Origin: Paenibacillaceae bacterium
GTDB lineage: Bacteria; Bacillota; Bacilli; Paenibacillales; NBRC-103111
Direction of reading: 5' to 3'
Assembly: GCA_029256185.1 (NCBI GenBank)
Contig: JAQSYI010000006.1
Location: 170,990 to 234,989 of the forward strand
DNA length: 64,000 nucleotides
Shown piece after piece: positions 32,155-41,711 of this stretch. The notes under the pieces were generated by a model. That model was not told the origin of the DNA, ran no database searches, and worked only from the letters and a program-made list of their open reading frames with translations. The position numbers and the translations under genes were made by a program. Numbering within the stretch: the stretch's first letter is position 1; each line of letters opens with the position of its first letter.

Positions 32155-32235
32155 CGGGCCATTGCTGTGCCTCCATTCGCCCTGTACGATAAAGCAAGCA
32201 ACAAGGAATACTTAAATTGCAGGCGAAAGGAATGG

Positions 32236-33237
32236 ATGAAGCAGATGAAAAAGGCCCTGTCCGCTGGCCGGGGGCATCAGCCCCTTGCGGCATTGGAGGT
32301 CGCAGGCACCGATGCGCCTGCTGCCGTGGGAAGACAAATATGGAAGAAAATCAACCGCGACAAATCCCTGTATATGATGCTGGTGCCGGTTATTGGCTTC
32401 TATCTCATGTTCAAGTATGCGCCCATGCTTGGAGAGATTATCGCCTTCAAGAACTACCGGTTTGCAGACGGGATTCTGGGCAGCGATTGGGTGGGACTGA
32501 AGCATTTCCGGATGCTGTTCCAAAGCACGGACTTCTGGAGAGTGCTGCGCAATACGCTTCTTCTCAATGTGTACAATTTGACCGTAGGCTTTCCCGTACC
32601 GATTTTGCTGGCTCTCCTGCTGAACGAGGTTCGTGCCGAGGGCTATAAGCGGGTCGTGCAGAACCTGCTGTACATTCCCCACTTTATCTCCTGGGTGGTG
32701 CTGGGAGGGATTATGATCGCCGTGCTGTCTCCCAGTACGGGAGTGGTCAATATGGTGCTGGAGCATGTATTCGGCTTGGAGCCTGTCTACTTCATGGCCA
32801 GCTCACGCTGGTGGCCCGTTGCCTACACCATGTCCTCCGTATGGAGGGAGGCGGGGTGGGGAACCATCCTGTATCTGGCGGCGATGTCCTCCATTGATAC
32901 CCAGCTCTACGAGGCGGCAAGAATTGACGGGGCCGGCAAGCTGCGCCAAATCTGGCATGTAACTCTTCCGGGCATTCGCAGCACCATTGCCATCCTGCTT
33001 ATTCTGCGGATGGGCAGCATGATGGATGTGGGACTGGAGCAGACCTTGGCTTTGCAGAATGACTCCGTGCTGGATGTGGCCGATGTGATCAGCACCTATG
33101 TGTACAGGATCGGGCTGCAGAATATGAATTACAGCTATACGACGGCGCTGGGTTTATTTCAATCCCTGATCGGGCTGATTCTGGTTGTCGGCGTAAACCG
33201 GATTATCCGCTCCTTCGGTGAAAGGGGGCTATGGTAA
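32236..33237 (+). CDS. LplB-type sugar ABC transporter permease, system 2
   Basis: First permease of an LplB/YtcP/LipO importer, used by Paenibacillus-type bacteria for complex oligosaccharides. From ATG 32236 the protein has 333 aa; GAAAGGA lies just ahead, and an earlier GTG at 32167 has no ribosome binding site. A charged, variable N-terminus of about 50 residues precedes six membrane segments. Family blocks are APMLGEIIAFKNYRF, NLLYIPHFISWVVLGG and the EAA loop TQLYEAARIDGAGKLRQIWH. The second permease overlaps its end by 7 nt. No ATPase gene accompanies it. Confidence 0.91.
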   Translation: MKQMKKALSAGRGHQPLAALEVAGTDAPAAVGRQIWKKINRDKSLYMMLVPVIGFYLMFKYAPMLGEIIAFKNYRFADGILGSDWVGLKHFRMLFQSTDFWRVLRNTLLLNVYNLTVGFPVPILLALLLNEVRAEGYKRVVQNLLYIPHFISWVVLGGIMIAVLSPSTGVVNMVLEHVFGLEPVYFMASSRWWPVAYTMSSVWREAGWGTILYLAAMSSIDTQLYEAARIDGAGKLRQIWHVTLPGIRSTIAILLILRMGSMMDVGLEQTLALQNDSVLDVADVISTYVYRIGLQNMNYSYTTALGLFQSLIGLILVVGVNRIIRSFGERGLW

Positions 33238-34133
33238 GCATGAAGCTGCTCAAAAAAGGCGATACCCCCGCCACCATGGCCGGATTGTCCCTGAACTATA
33301 TTTTTCTCGGTATGCTCTCGCTGATTACGCTTTATCCCTTCTGGTACGAGATTGCCGCATCCTTCAGCAGCAGCCGGGCCATTACCGCCGGTGAGGTATT
33401 TCTGTGGCCGGTGGAATGGAATGCGGAGGCCTACAAAAGACTGCTGGAGGACGGGCAGCTGCTTCATTCCATGAGAAATACGGTGATCGTGACACTGGTG
33501 GGCACGGTTCTCAATATCCTGATGACCGTTCTGGCGGCTTATCCCTTATCCCGCAGGCGGCTGTATGGCCGTCATGTCCTGCTGATGTTCATTTCCTTTA
33601 CCATGATTTTCATCTCGGGCATTATCCCCAACTTCATTCTGATCAAATCCTTGGGGTTGATGGATTCCTATCTGGCGCTTTGGCTGCCGGGCCTGATCAG
33701 CACCTACAACATGTTTGTCATGAAAAGCTTCATGGAGGGCCTGCCGGATGAAATTGAGGAGTCCGCTTCCATCGACGGTGCGGGCAACTGGCGGATTCTG
33801 GCTCAGATCATCCTTCCCGTATGCAAGCCGATTCTGGCTGCCCTGTCGCTCTTCTATGCGGTGAACTGGTGGAATTCCTACTTCAATGTGATGCTCTATA
33901 TCACCAGCTCCAGACTGCAGACGCTGATGCTGAAGCTGTACCAGATGATCAAGCAGGTGGATCAAAGCTTGCTGACAGGAGACGGCGGCGCTTCGGAGCT
34001 TGCGGTTACGCTGACTCCCGAGGGTCTGAAGGCCGCCTCTGTGGTCATCGCCATTGCTCCCATTTTGTGCGTCTATCCTTTTTTGCAGAAGCACTTTGTC
34101 AAGGGAGTCCTGATCGGTTCGGTAAAAGGCTGA
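33231..34133 (+). CDS. YtcP/LplC-type sugar ABC transporter permease, system 2
   Basis: Second permease of system 2, 300 aa, six membrane segments. The opening LSLITLYPFWYEIAASFSSS and the EAA loop PDEIEESASIDGAGNWRILA are diagnostic, as is the C-terminal YPFLQKHFVKGVLIGSVKG, shared by the family. It starts at ATG 33231 within the end of the first permease, behind GAAAGGGGG; a second ATG at 33240 is better spaced from that ribosome binding site and may be the real start. Confidence 0.92.
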   Translation: MVSMKLLKKGDTPATMAGLSLNYIFLGMLSLITLYPFWYEIAASFSSSRAITAGEVFLWPVEWNAEAYKRLLEDGQLLHSMRNTVIVTLVGTVLNILMTVLAAYPLSRRRLYGRHVLLMFISFTMIFISGIIPNFILIKSLGLMDSYLALWLPGLISTYNMFVMKSFMEGLPDEIEESASIDGAGNWRILAQIILPVCKPILAALSLFYAVNWWNSYFNVMLYITSSRLQTLMLKLYQMIKQVDQSLLTGDGGASELAVTLTPEGLKAASVVIAIAPILCVYPFLQKHFVKGVLIGSVKG

Positions 34134-34136
34134 TAT

Positions 34137-34153
34137 CCGGGGGCGCTCCCCGG
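34137..34153 (+). promoter_or_regulatory. Small GC hairpin between permease and binding-protein genes
   Basis: CCGGGG (34137-34142) pairs with CCCCGG (34148-34153) four bases after the permease stop, with no T-tract. Hairpins at this place can protect or separate the binding-protein message; the role here is inference. Confidence 0.35.
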
Positions 34154-34197
34154 GGCTGCCCTTGATATAAACACTATTCAACAATACCAAAAAGGGG

Positions 34198-35808
34198 ATG
34201 AAGCAATTGAAAAGGATGAAGAAAGCAACGGCAATGCTGTTCGCGGCATGCCTGCTCCTGTCTGCGGCAACCGCATGCGGCAAGAGTGAGAAGGAAACAC
34301 AGCCCTCGGCTGCACCCGCTGCGGGTGGGGAAGCAAGCGCAGTACCGTCAGGGGGAGCCAAGAAGGAGATCAGCATTTCCATATTCGACAGAGGCACGGT
34401 GGTTGCGGAGGAAGGCACTTATGAGAATAACCGCTGGACAAGGTGGATCAATGAGAACGCTCCGGCTGCAGTCAAGTGGGTGCCTGTTCCCCGCAATGAG
34501 GCTCAGACCAAGCTGAATACGCTGATTGCTTCCGGCAGCGCACCCGATCTGATCTGGGAATACGACCGGAACTACATTACCCAGCTTGTCAACCAGGGAG
34601 CGGTTCAGCCCATTGATCAATATATTGAAAAATATAGCACTTATTATAAAAAATACCTGAGTGAGCATCCCGAGCTGAAGCCGTATTTGATGATGGACGG
34701 CAAGATGTACGCAGTCTCCAATGTGCGGGGGATGGAATCCATCGCCAATAACGGCATGTGGATTCGCCAGGACTGGCTGGATAAGCTGGGGCTCAAAACA
34801 CCGGCAACGGTTGAAGAGTTCATAGAGGTGGCCCGCCAGTTCAAGAACGGCGACCCGGACGGGAACGGCAAGGCCGATACCATTCCCATCGCCATGAACC
34901 AGAACGGCATTCCGGTGCTGCGGGCTCTGTTCTTCACCCATGAGAACCAATGGTATCTGGAGGACGGCCAATTGAAATTCGGCAGAACAATGGACCGGTA
35001 TGCGGACTACATGACTTTTCAGAAGCAATTGTTCGATGAGGGGCTGATTGACAAGGAGTATATTACAGATAAGAACAACCAACGCTCTCTGCAATTCTGG
35101 ACCACCGGCAAGGCCGGTATTCTGCTGGGCAATGTGAATATGGAGAATGAATTCATGGACCTGAAGAAAAATGTGCCCCAGGCCAAAATGAGGGCGTTGG
35201 AATCGGTGTCCACCAAGTACGGGAAGAACGGTCTGTATCAGGAAACGCCTCCCAACATGCTTATAGCCTTCAACAGCAGCATGAAGGAAGACAAAATCGA
35301 GGCGGCTGTGAAATTCCTGGACTGGATGATCGAGAAGGGCTGGAAGCCGCTGCGCTTCGGAGAGGAGAACGTCCACTACAAGCTTATCAACAACGAGATC
35401 CCTCAGATCATCGATCCGGAGAAAAGCCGCAAGGAGGTGGGGTACGCTCTGGAGTATGGAATTCTGCACCAGTACGCCCTAAAGCCGGAATGGCTGCCTG
35501 TTATGGCCGCTTCCAGTGAGCTTTCCCAGGAGTACGCCAAGGAGCGGGAAACTTCACTTAATCTGGCGATAAAAAATAAATACCGCCGTGATATTGCATA
35601 CAGCCCCAGCTTGCCGGAGGTGTCCCAGTTGATTGCCACCTTCGCCCCCATTGCGGCGCAAATCGAAACCAAGGCCATTGTGGGCGGCTCGGCCCTGACT
35701 CCCCAGGCTGCTCTGGAGGATCTGCGCAAGGAATGGAAGCGCCTTGGCGGCGAGAACGTGGAGAAACTGGTCAATGAGTGGTACCAGAAAAACAAGGACC
35801 AGCTGTAG
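34198..35808 (+). CDS. LipO/LplA-type sugar-binding lipoprotein, system 2
   Basis: Extracellular solute-binding protein of the long LipO class, 536 aa. The lipoprotein signal ends at lipobox SAATAC (Cys 27), followed by an Ala/Pro/Gly/Glu linker. Diagnostic blocks are KLNTLIASGSAPDLIWEYD, GMWIRQDWLDKLGLKTPATV and DPDGNGKADTIPI, a Ca-binding-like loop seen in this class. The ribosome binding site AAAGGGG nearly touches ATG 34198, so the ATG at 34216 could also serve. It belongs to the operon starting at 32236. A hairpin ends the operon 22 nt after the stop. Confidence 0.91.
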   Translation: MKQLKRMKKATAMLFAACLLLSAATACGKSEKETQPSAAPAAGGEASAVPSGGAKKEISISIFDRGTVVAEEGTYENNRWTRWINENAPAAVKWVPVPRNEAQTKLNTLIASGSAPDLIWEYDRNYITQLVNQGAVQPIDQYIEKYSTYYKKYLSEHPELKPYLMMDGKMYAVSNVRGMESIANNGMWIRQDWLDKLGLKTPATVEEFIEVARQFKNGDPDGNGKADTIPIAMNQNGIPVLRALFFTHENQWYLEDGQLKFGRTMDRYADYMTFQKQLFDEGLIDKEYITDKNNQRSLQFWTTGKAGILLGNVNMENEFMDLKKNVPQAKMRALESVSTKYGKNGLYQETPPNMLIAFNSSMKEDKIEAAVKFLDWMIEKGWKPLRFGEENVHYKLINNEIPQIIDPEKSRKEVGYALEYGILHQYALKPEWLPVMAASSELSQEYAKERETSLNLAIKNKYRRDIAYSPSLPEVSQLIATFAPIAAQIETKAIVGGSALTPQAALEDLRKEWKRLGGENVEKLVNEWYQKNKDQL

Positions 35809-35829
35809 AGCAACTGCATGGTACGTAAA

Positions 35830-35863
35830 CCAACAAGCCGAGGACAACTCCCCGGCTTGTTGG
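35830..35863 (+). terminator. Terminator-like hairpin after sugar system 2
   Basis: CCAACAAGCCG and CGGCTTGTTGG pair perfectly over 11 bp around a 12-nt loop. The T-tract is weak (TTGTG). It separates the operon from the convergent FAD gene. Confidence 0.65.
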
Positions 35864-35938
35864 TTGTGCGCTTGGCAGCGCCTCATTGATCGATCTCACG
35901 AAAGGTCACGTGAGTCAGGCGCCTTACCCATTCCCTTC

Positions 35939-38935
35939 TCAGAAGGAAAGAACGGCCGCCTTGCCCGCCTGCTCCAGCTCACGGCGCGCTGTCTCGCGGA
36001 AGAAGGAATGCTTGTCGTTTAAGTAGGAGGCCATTATTTCTCTGCCGAGAGTGCTGCCGCAGCGGACGGCGGCCCGGGCCAAGCGAACCTCCGCATGGGC
36101 CAGCATAAACCGGGGACGTGCGGTTGAACCCTGTTCTACGGCATAGCCCGTTACCCCGTCGCGGGACAGAAGCGTCTCCAAGGCCGGAACCAGGCACTGG
36201 TCGGCCCGCTCGGCCGCTGCATAGGCGATGTTCAACAGGCGGTTGTAGAAGGGATATCTGACGATGTCATCCCTGCGGATATCGTAAGGCATAATCCCCG
36301 GATGCAGGGGACCGAAGCCTTCCGTATCGGCGATCAGTCTGGCCAGCGGCACGGCCAGCCGGCTGTCTCCCGAACGGCCCGCGAACATAATAAGCCGGTT
36401 GACCAGGGTGAAGTCGTCTCCGTAATCTCTTCCCCACCGGATGGAGGCGCGGAAGGCGTTCAGCATGGGCAGGGAGCGGTGACGCCCCTGGTCAATCGCT
36501 TGGGCAAGCTCCTCCTCCAGCTCCACGGCCCCGGACGCGGAGCCGAACCAGGCCAGCGCATGCACGGCCAGCCCCCGCTTGCCTTCTTGATACAAGGCCT
36601 CCAATACAGGCAGCGCTGCTTCCCGGGGACGGCGCAGCAGTGCAGTCAGCGCATCCAGATCAGACTCTGCCGCTTGCCCGGCAAGCTTCGCCGTATCCGT
36701 CCTCTCCTGCCCCCGGAAGGTCCACTCCGGCAAAATTCCCAATTCCTTGAGCCTGCCCTGCAGCTTCGGCAGGTCAATGTCCCTTACGCCGCTTCCCTGG
36801 TCCACGGCCATTGCCGCCGCCAGCCCCATGGCATACCCCGCATTCTTGATATCCGCGTTCATCCGGCAGAAGCTGGTGGCATCCCGTTCGCCCGAGAGGG
36901 CTTTGGCGGCGACGAGGAGTCCCTCGATTCCCTTCGGAATAAAGCAGCCGTAGGGAATGCGCACCTGAACCTCTTTCCCGGCTCCCAGGCCGCCTATGCG
37001 GGCGAGCGGAGAGGAGGTGTAGGCGTGGCTGTCCGCTCTGGTGCAGGCTACGGCGACCACATTGTCATAGAGGCGGTCATCGAGAATATTACGGATGGTT
37101 AGTTCATCCTCGCCCTTGATTCTTCTGGATTCCCGCACCGTGACCATGGGGGAGATGTGGAACGGCGAATTGTCCAGATGGCCTTCACGGATAGCCCGCA
37201 GCCGCTCGGAGTACAGATCGGGGTGACAGATTCCCTGGTCGTTCAGATAGCGGTTGGACAGGAAGGAACCCGTTGGGAGCACATCCGTCCCCCACACGCT
37301 GTAGCTCTGCACCATGCCCGTCTCCGGGTCCCCCAGCTCGTAAGCGGCTCCGGCAAAGGCAGCCACGTCCGCGTTGCCCGTTGCATCTATGGTGACATGG
37401 GCCTCCACCAGGAATAATCCGTCCTCATTGGCGGCAAGGACGCCCTTCACCCGGCCGTCCTCCTTAAGCGTACCGCATACAAGGCTGGCGCCAAAATAAC
37501 GGACCCCCGGCTCCTGCAGATGGTGATTCAGGTAGGAGGCATGGGGAAGTCCGCCGCCGCTTTTCCACAAGCCTGTGGGCTGGGCGAAGGCCTGGGCTTC
37601 GTCCGCAATTTTCTGGTTCATGCCGCCTCTGTAGCCGTCGTAGTAGCCGGTCACCAAGCCTACCGTATGAGTGCCGCCCAGGAGGGTATTGCTCTCGATG
37701 ACCGCCACGCTTTTGCCGCTCCGGCTTGCGCTCACAACCGCCATGCTTCCGCCTGCTCCGCCGCCGGCAATACAGATATCCGCTTGGAAAACGGGAGGCT
37801 TAGCCCGTGCGGCCAGCCTCTCTGCAGAAACCAGGCTCAGACAAACGGGCATTCCCTCATCCGCATAAGGAGTCAGGTCTTCCTGACTCCAGGCCAGCTC
37901 CTCTCCGTTCATAACAAGCTGCGCGGTCCCCTGACGCTCCGGAGAAGCACCCGTTGCTTCTGCCGCTGCTCCATCCGTTGCACCAACCGCTTCCGTTGCT
38001 TCCGCTGCCCACTGGGCCAGCCGCCCCGCTTCTTCCCAGGCGTCTGCCAGATCGTTCAGGGAAAAGCCCCATTGGAGAGGAGAGAGGGAGCGCAGGCCTT
38101 CTATAGAAGGGAAAGCGGCAGCATCGGAAGGGAAGCGGGTGTCGTCCCCCTCGAAATAGGCATCGTTGGCATGAAAGCTCAGGCTTGCTTCGGCGAACTC
38201 CGGTATGGATTGGCGCAGACAGGCCGCGATGGCCTCTGCCTTGGCAATGCGCCTGGTTTCCAGCACGCTCCGCGCCGCACAAATCCCGCTCGCTTCGTCT
38301 TCATAGGCAAATTCCACCGCTTTGGTGTCATTGCGCAGTGTGGGATGGACTCTCAGGCTTCCCTTCACAAGGGAGAGTCGGCTTTCGACTGAGCTTAGCC
38401 CGGCCGCGTCACCCTTGACATTCTCCATCTCGAATACTCCGCGGACAACGACACGGCCGCTCACATAAGGAATTCCGCTGATCAGCCGGCCCAGATTAAG
38501 CCGTTCCGTGGCATCCGCCACCTTGCGGGCAGCCAGATGCATAGGACCGAACGGAGTAGCCAGCAGCACACCTGTGGTTCCTGCCTGAGCGTGTGTTATT
38601 CCGGCAGCCTCCGCACAATAGAGCACGGCTGCGCCATGCTGCTCCAGAGCATCCATAAGCCACTGCTTCGTCAGTCCCTCCGGCGCCATGGCTTCCTGCT
38701 CATTGCGCAGACTGAATATCCGCTGGAGCCAGGTGGGGCACAGGCGGTTGAAGCGCTCCTCCCCTTCCGTCCGGATGAAGGTATGCCCTCCGGCCGTAAT
38801 TTCCTGCCCCGGGAATTGTCTCTTCTCCACCAGCACAACGTTTAATCCGCTTTGGGCTGCGCGCAGCGCTGTCAGGCACCCCTTGATTCCCGCTCCGATT
38901 ACCGCAAGATCGATCATGGCGTTATTCGCTTTCAT
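35939..38935 (-). CDS. Double FAD-domain oxidoreductase with C-terminal helical-repeat domain
   Basis: A 998-residue protein from the ATG at 38935 (AGAGGGG upstream; an earlier ATG at 38959 has no ribosome binding site). Two dinucleotide-binding modules follow each other. The first begins at IDLAVIGAGIKGCLTALRAA (about residues 8-27) and lacks most of the downstream FAD motifs. The second, at about 385, is complete: ADICIAGGGAGGSMAVVSAS, VAVIESNTLLGGTHT, IDATGNADVAAFAG and IPYGCFIPKGIEGLLVAAKA. The last 270 residues are Leu/Ala-rich helices resembling HEAT-type repeats. The gene is 57 nt behind a DeoR regulator in the same direction. The reaction is unknown; family membership suggests oxidation of a carbohydrate-like substrate. 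Confidence 0.78.
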   Translation of the reverse strand: MKANNAMIDLAVIGAGIKGCLTALRAAQSGLNVVLVEKRQFPGQEITAGGHTFIRTEGEERFNRLCPTWLQRIFSLRNEQEAMAPEGLTKQWLMDALEQHGAAVLYCAEAAGITHAQAGTTGVLLATPFGPMHLAARKVADATERLNLGRLISGIPYVSGRVVVRGVFEMENVKGDAAGLSSVESRLSLVKGSLRVHPTLRNDTKAVEFAYEDEASGICAARSVLETRRIAKAEAIAACLRQSIPEFAEASLSFHANDAYFEGDDTRFPSDAAAFPSIEGLRSLSPLQWGFSLNDLADAWEEAGRLAQWAAEATEAVGATDGAAAEATGASPERQGTAQLVMNGEELAWSQEDLTPYADEGMPVCLSLVSAERLAARAKPPVFQADICIAGGGAGGSMAVVSASRSGKSVAVIESNTLLGGTHTVGLVTGYYDGYRGGMNQKIADEAQAFAQPTGLWKSGGGLPHASYLNHHLQEPGVRYFGASLVCGTLKEDGRVKGVLAANEDGLFLVEAHVTIDATGNADVAAFAGAAYELGDPETGMVQSYSVWGTDVLPTGSFLSNRYLNDQGICHPDLYSERLRAIREGHLDNSPFHISPMVTVRESRRIKGEDELTIRNILDDRLYDNVVAVACTRADSHAYTSSPLARIGGLGAGKEVQVRIPYGCFIPKGIEGLLVAAKALSGERDATSFCRMNADIKNAGYAMGLAAAMAVDQGSGVRDIDLPKLQGRLKELGILPEWTFRGQERTDTAKLAGQAAESDLDALTALLRRPREAALPVLEALYQEGKRGLAVHALAWFGSASGAVELEEELAQAIDQGRHRSLPMLNAFRASIRWGRDYGDDFTLVNRLIMFAGRSGDSRLAVPLARLIADTEGFGPLHPGIMPYDIRRDDIVRYPFYNRLLNIAYAAAERADQCLVPALETLLSRDGVTGYAVEQGSTARPRFMLAHAEVRLARAAVRCGSTLGREIMASYLNDKHSFFRETARRELEQAGKAAVLSF

Positions 38936-38992
38936 TAATGAACAAACCCCTCTCTTCATTATATAAAAGTGCCGCGCCTGAGCTTGTGGAGC

Positions 38993-39784
38993 TCAGGGAG
39001 CGACGAACACTTCCACGCCTTTCTCCTCAAGCTCGGATACTATGGCCGCATCTGCTGCGGAATCCGTTACAACCGTGTCGATCTCCTCAACGGAGGCGAA
39101 TTGGGCGAAGACATGCCGGCCCAGCTTGGTAGAATCGGCCAGGATGATTTTCTTTGCGGCGTTGGCCATGACGATCCGCTTATATTGAATGTCCTGCACC
39201 AGATAAGTGGTTGCACCCTTATCCGCAGAAACGGCATCTGCGGTCAAAAACACCTTTTCCACCATATACCGCTTGAGCATGTCCAGATCCACACGGCCGC
39301 TGGTATTGTGATTTTTCTTGCGCACAACACCGCCGATGAAGACAATCTGCCCCCGCTCGCTTTCCTCCAGAGCTTCGGCTATATGAAAATCATTGACCAC
39401 GGCGATAAAGGAACGGTCTGTGCGCGAAAGCTCCCGGGCAAGGGCCAGCGAAGTAGTGCCTGCGTCCAGGAACACGGATTCCCCGTCCTTAATAAGCTTG
39501 ACGGCCTCACGGGCAATGGCTTCCTTCTTGTCCGTATTGGTGCCCTCCCGCAAGGGAAGGGCGATCTCTCCCCGGACCGGAACGGTGGGAACCACCGCTC
39601 CGCCGTGGGTCCTGACGAGCATACCCGCCTGCTCCAGCTCCTTCAAGTCATTGCGGACGGTTCCCGCAGAGACCAGACACAGCTCTACCAGTTGATTAAC
39701 CGTCACCCGCTTGTCGCGCCGGATCAAATTCACAATTTTCTTTCTGCGTTCTTCGGCGAAATCCTGATCGGAGAAGTGTTCCAT
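38993..39784 (-). CDS. DeoR-family transcriptional regulator
   Basis: A 263-residue DeoR/GlpR-type regulator. The N-terminal winged HTH reads RRKKIVNLIRRDKRVTVNQL with recognition helix VSAGTVRNDLKELEQAG. The C-terminal DeoRC sensor domain, related to phosphosugar isomerases, has FLDAGTTSLALAREL and IVFIGGVVRKKNHNTSGR; its usual ligand is a sugar phosphate. GGAAAGGG is best spaced to the ATG at 39784, although one two codons earlier is possible. It is the promoter-proximal gene of an operon with the double-FAD protein, so it probably controls that protein and itself. Confidence 0.91.
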   Translation of the reverse strand: MEHFSDQDFAEERRKKIVNLIRRDKRVTVNQLVELCLVSAGTVRNDLKELEQAGMLVRTHGGAVVPTVPVRGEIALPLREGTNTDKKEAIAREAVKLIKDGESVFLDAGTTSLALARELSRTDRSFIAVVNDFHIAEALEESERGQIVFIGGVVRKKNHNTSGRVDLDMLKRYMVEKVFLTADAVSADKGATTYLVQDIQYKRIVMANAAKKIILADSTKLGRHVFAQFASVEEIDTVVTDSAADAAIVSELEEKGVEVFVAP

Positions 39785-39811
39785 ATCCATCCCTTTCCAA
39801 TATTACTGTTG

Positions 39812-39860
39812 TTTATTGATTTTTATTGATGATTTCATTCATTTTATCTCTTTTATTGTT
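39812..39860. promoter_or_regulatory. TTTATTGAT direct repeats upstream of the DeoR gene, candidate operator
   Basis: TTTATTGAT occurs at 39812 and 39822, one helical turn apart, with a third related copy TTTATTGTT at 39852. A dyad TGGCAA/TTGCCA lies further upstream at 39895-39921. DeoR proteins often bind AT-rich repeats near their own start, so autoregulation is plausible. Confidence 0.45.
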
Positions 39861-39934
39861 ATTTGTCTACGTTTAAGTTGTTTTGCAGCAACGCTGGCAA
39901 TCTTTACAATCCCATTTGCCAAGTGTAAAATAAA

Positions 39935-40463
39935 GTAACTATTCAGCTATTGGCATTCCTTTACGGAACTTAAGCGACTCTTCCGGCAGCGGCAAAACTG
40001 AAGAAAATGGAGCGAGATGTGGACGCAGCGAGCTTTAAAAGCTCATCCGTTCCGATAAAACACGAATTTGCTCCAAAAGGATAGCTGAGCCGTGATTCAG
40101 ACAGGGACTGCTCATGAGATCATGCAAAAATGCAGTTATTTTTGGCCACGATCCCTCTTTTTTGCTCTCCTCCTGCAAAAATGCAGTTATATTTGCTTGA
40201 ATCCGCCAAAAAGATGAAATCCGGGTGAACTAACTGCACTTTTACAGGATGACCTTCCGTTGCAGCAGTTGCCCATGAAATAACTGCATTTTTACATGCT
40301 GAACATCCCATGTCAGCCATCTGTTGCTAGGATTGCGCTTCGTGAAGACGAGCAACGGATTCGAATCGGGGAAATGGAGCGAAAAGCGGCCGCAGCGGGC
40401 TTTAAGAGCTGCTCCATTTTCGTAAAACACCATTTTTCCAAACAAGCAGCTGAGTAGCCAACC
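39935..40463 (-). repeat. Dispersed repeat family B: two adjacent diverged copies
   Basis: Bases 40110-40463, read on the minus strand, match 63690-64000 closely along their length. Shared blocks include CTGCTGCAACGGAAGGTC, GATTTCATCTTTT and GGAAAAATGGTGTTTTACGA. Within this copy a short word, TGCAAAAATGCAGTTA or its complement, occurs four times (about 40123, 40174, 40231, 40281), two in each orientation. A third, partial and more diverged copy in the same orientation spans about 39970-40095. The 900-bp gap contains no credible gene. Confidence 0.78.
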
Positions 40464-40708
40464 ATGCCGCTGCGCGGCACCACAAAGGATGGGAATTCGC
40501 TACGCAGACCGCCTATTCGGGCTATTTCCCGGGTAGTTACAATATAAAGCCCCACTATACAGCGTGCAGATGCCGCGCTTAGCGCGAGCGCCATCGGAGG
40601 ATGCGTGTGAGGGAGGCCCTCAAATTGGCTGCGCCAATTCCGAGGCTTCCGTAACATCATCCGGCCAGTGGCTTAAGACCAATGTTATTTCAGGACAGGT
40701 GACACAAC

Positions 40709-41635
40709 ATGAAGATAGGCTTTCGCACGATAAAAACCGCATTGGGAGTATCCTTATCCGTCTTTATTGCCCAATCCATCGGACTCCAATATTTCACTGC
40801 CGCCGGAATTTTGACTTTGCTGTGCATTCAGAAATCTCGCAAGCAGTCGGTGAGGGCTGCCTTGAGCCGCTTGTTCGCCTGTCTGCTCTCTCTGTTTTTG
40901 TCCAGCCTGCTGTTCGAGGCCATTGGCTACCATGCCTATTCTTTTCTGGTGCTGCTCTTATTCTTTATCCCGCTGTGCGTCCGCTTGAAGATTCACGAGG
41001 GAATTGCCAGCAGCTCGGTTATCGTTATGCATGTCTATATGCACGGCAAATGGGAGCCGCTTTTTTTTCTCAATGAAATCGGGGTTATCTCCATCGGTCT
41101 GGGCGTGGCATTGCTCATCAACTGGTACATGCCCAGCATCGACAGGGATTTGAACCGGTACAAGGACCAGGTGGACGGACTGATTGCCGCTATTCTGAAG
41201 GAAATCGCCCTTTACCTGAAGGAGGGGAGCACCCAGTGGGACGGCAAGGAGCTGATCCTGCTTGGGGATGTGCTGGGCAAGGCGGGCGGATTGGCGGCAA
41301 TCGACGCGGAGAACAACATTCAGCGCAAGGAGAACTCCTTCAGCCATTACTTCACCGTGAAGCGCCGCCAGTACGAGATTCTGGAGCGGATGCTTCCTGC
41401 CGTATCGGGCATCTCCATCCAGTTGGAGCAAGGGCAGCGGATCGGAGAGCTGGTAGAGGAGATGAATGCCCATATGAGCGGGGGAATTCCTTCGCCGCAT
41501 CTGGGTGAGAAGCTCCGCGGCATCCGGGATTACCATAAGCTGCTGCCTATGCCCCAAACCAGAGAGGAATTCGAGAACCGGGCCAGTCTCTATGCGGTAG
41601 CCAATGAATTGGAGCGATTTATTCAGTCTCTATAG
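40709..41635 (+). CDS. Aromatic acid exporter family protein (ArAE/YqjA-like)
   Basis: A 308-residue membrane protein with four or five hydrophobic segments in the first 145 residues (IAQSIGLQYFTAAGILTLLC, then LLSLFLSSLLFEAIGYHAY), followed by a cytoplasmic helical domain of about 160 residues (from MPSIDRDLNRYKDQVDGLIA). This two-part layout is that of the half-size ArAE proteins of Firmicutes. Substrate and direction of transport are not known. AGGACAGGTG precedes the ATG. It is 76 bp upstream of a soluble histidine kinase and may share transcription with it. Confidence 0.8.
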   Translation: MKIGFRTIKTALGVSLSVFIAQSIGLQYFTAAGILTLLCIQKSRKQSVRAALSRLFACLLSLFLSSLLFEAIGYHAYSFLVLLLFFIPLCVRLKIHEGIASSSVIVMHVYMHGKWEPLFFLNEIGVISIGLGVALLINWYMPSIDRDLNRYKDQVDGLIAAILKEIALYLKEGSTQWDGKELILLGDVLGKAGGLAAIDAENNIQRKENSFSHYFTVKRRQYEILERMLPAVSGISIQLEQGQRIGELVEEMNAHMSGGIPSPHLGEKLRGIRDYHKLLPMPQTREEFENRASLYAVANELERFIQSL

Positions 41636-41711
41636 TGATATCTCTCACATCGACGAATGAAACGGTGTACTACAGTTGTAACATGAGTCCGCTTGGATGG
41701 AGGGAGTTCTC

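Noticed and set aside
39791..40708. Small open frames on either strand in the 900-bp gap
   Set aside because: They follow the repeat copies, lack ribosome binding sites and have no recognisable content.
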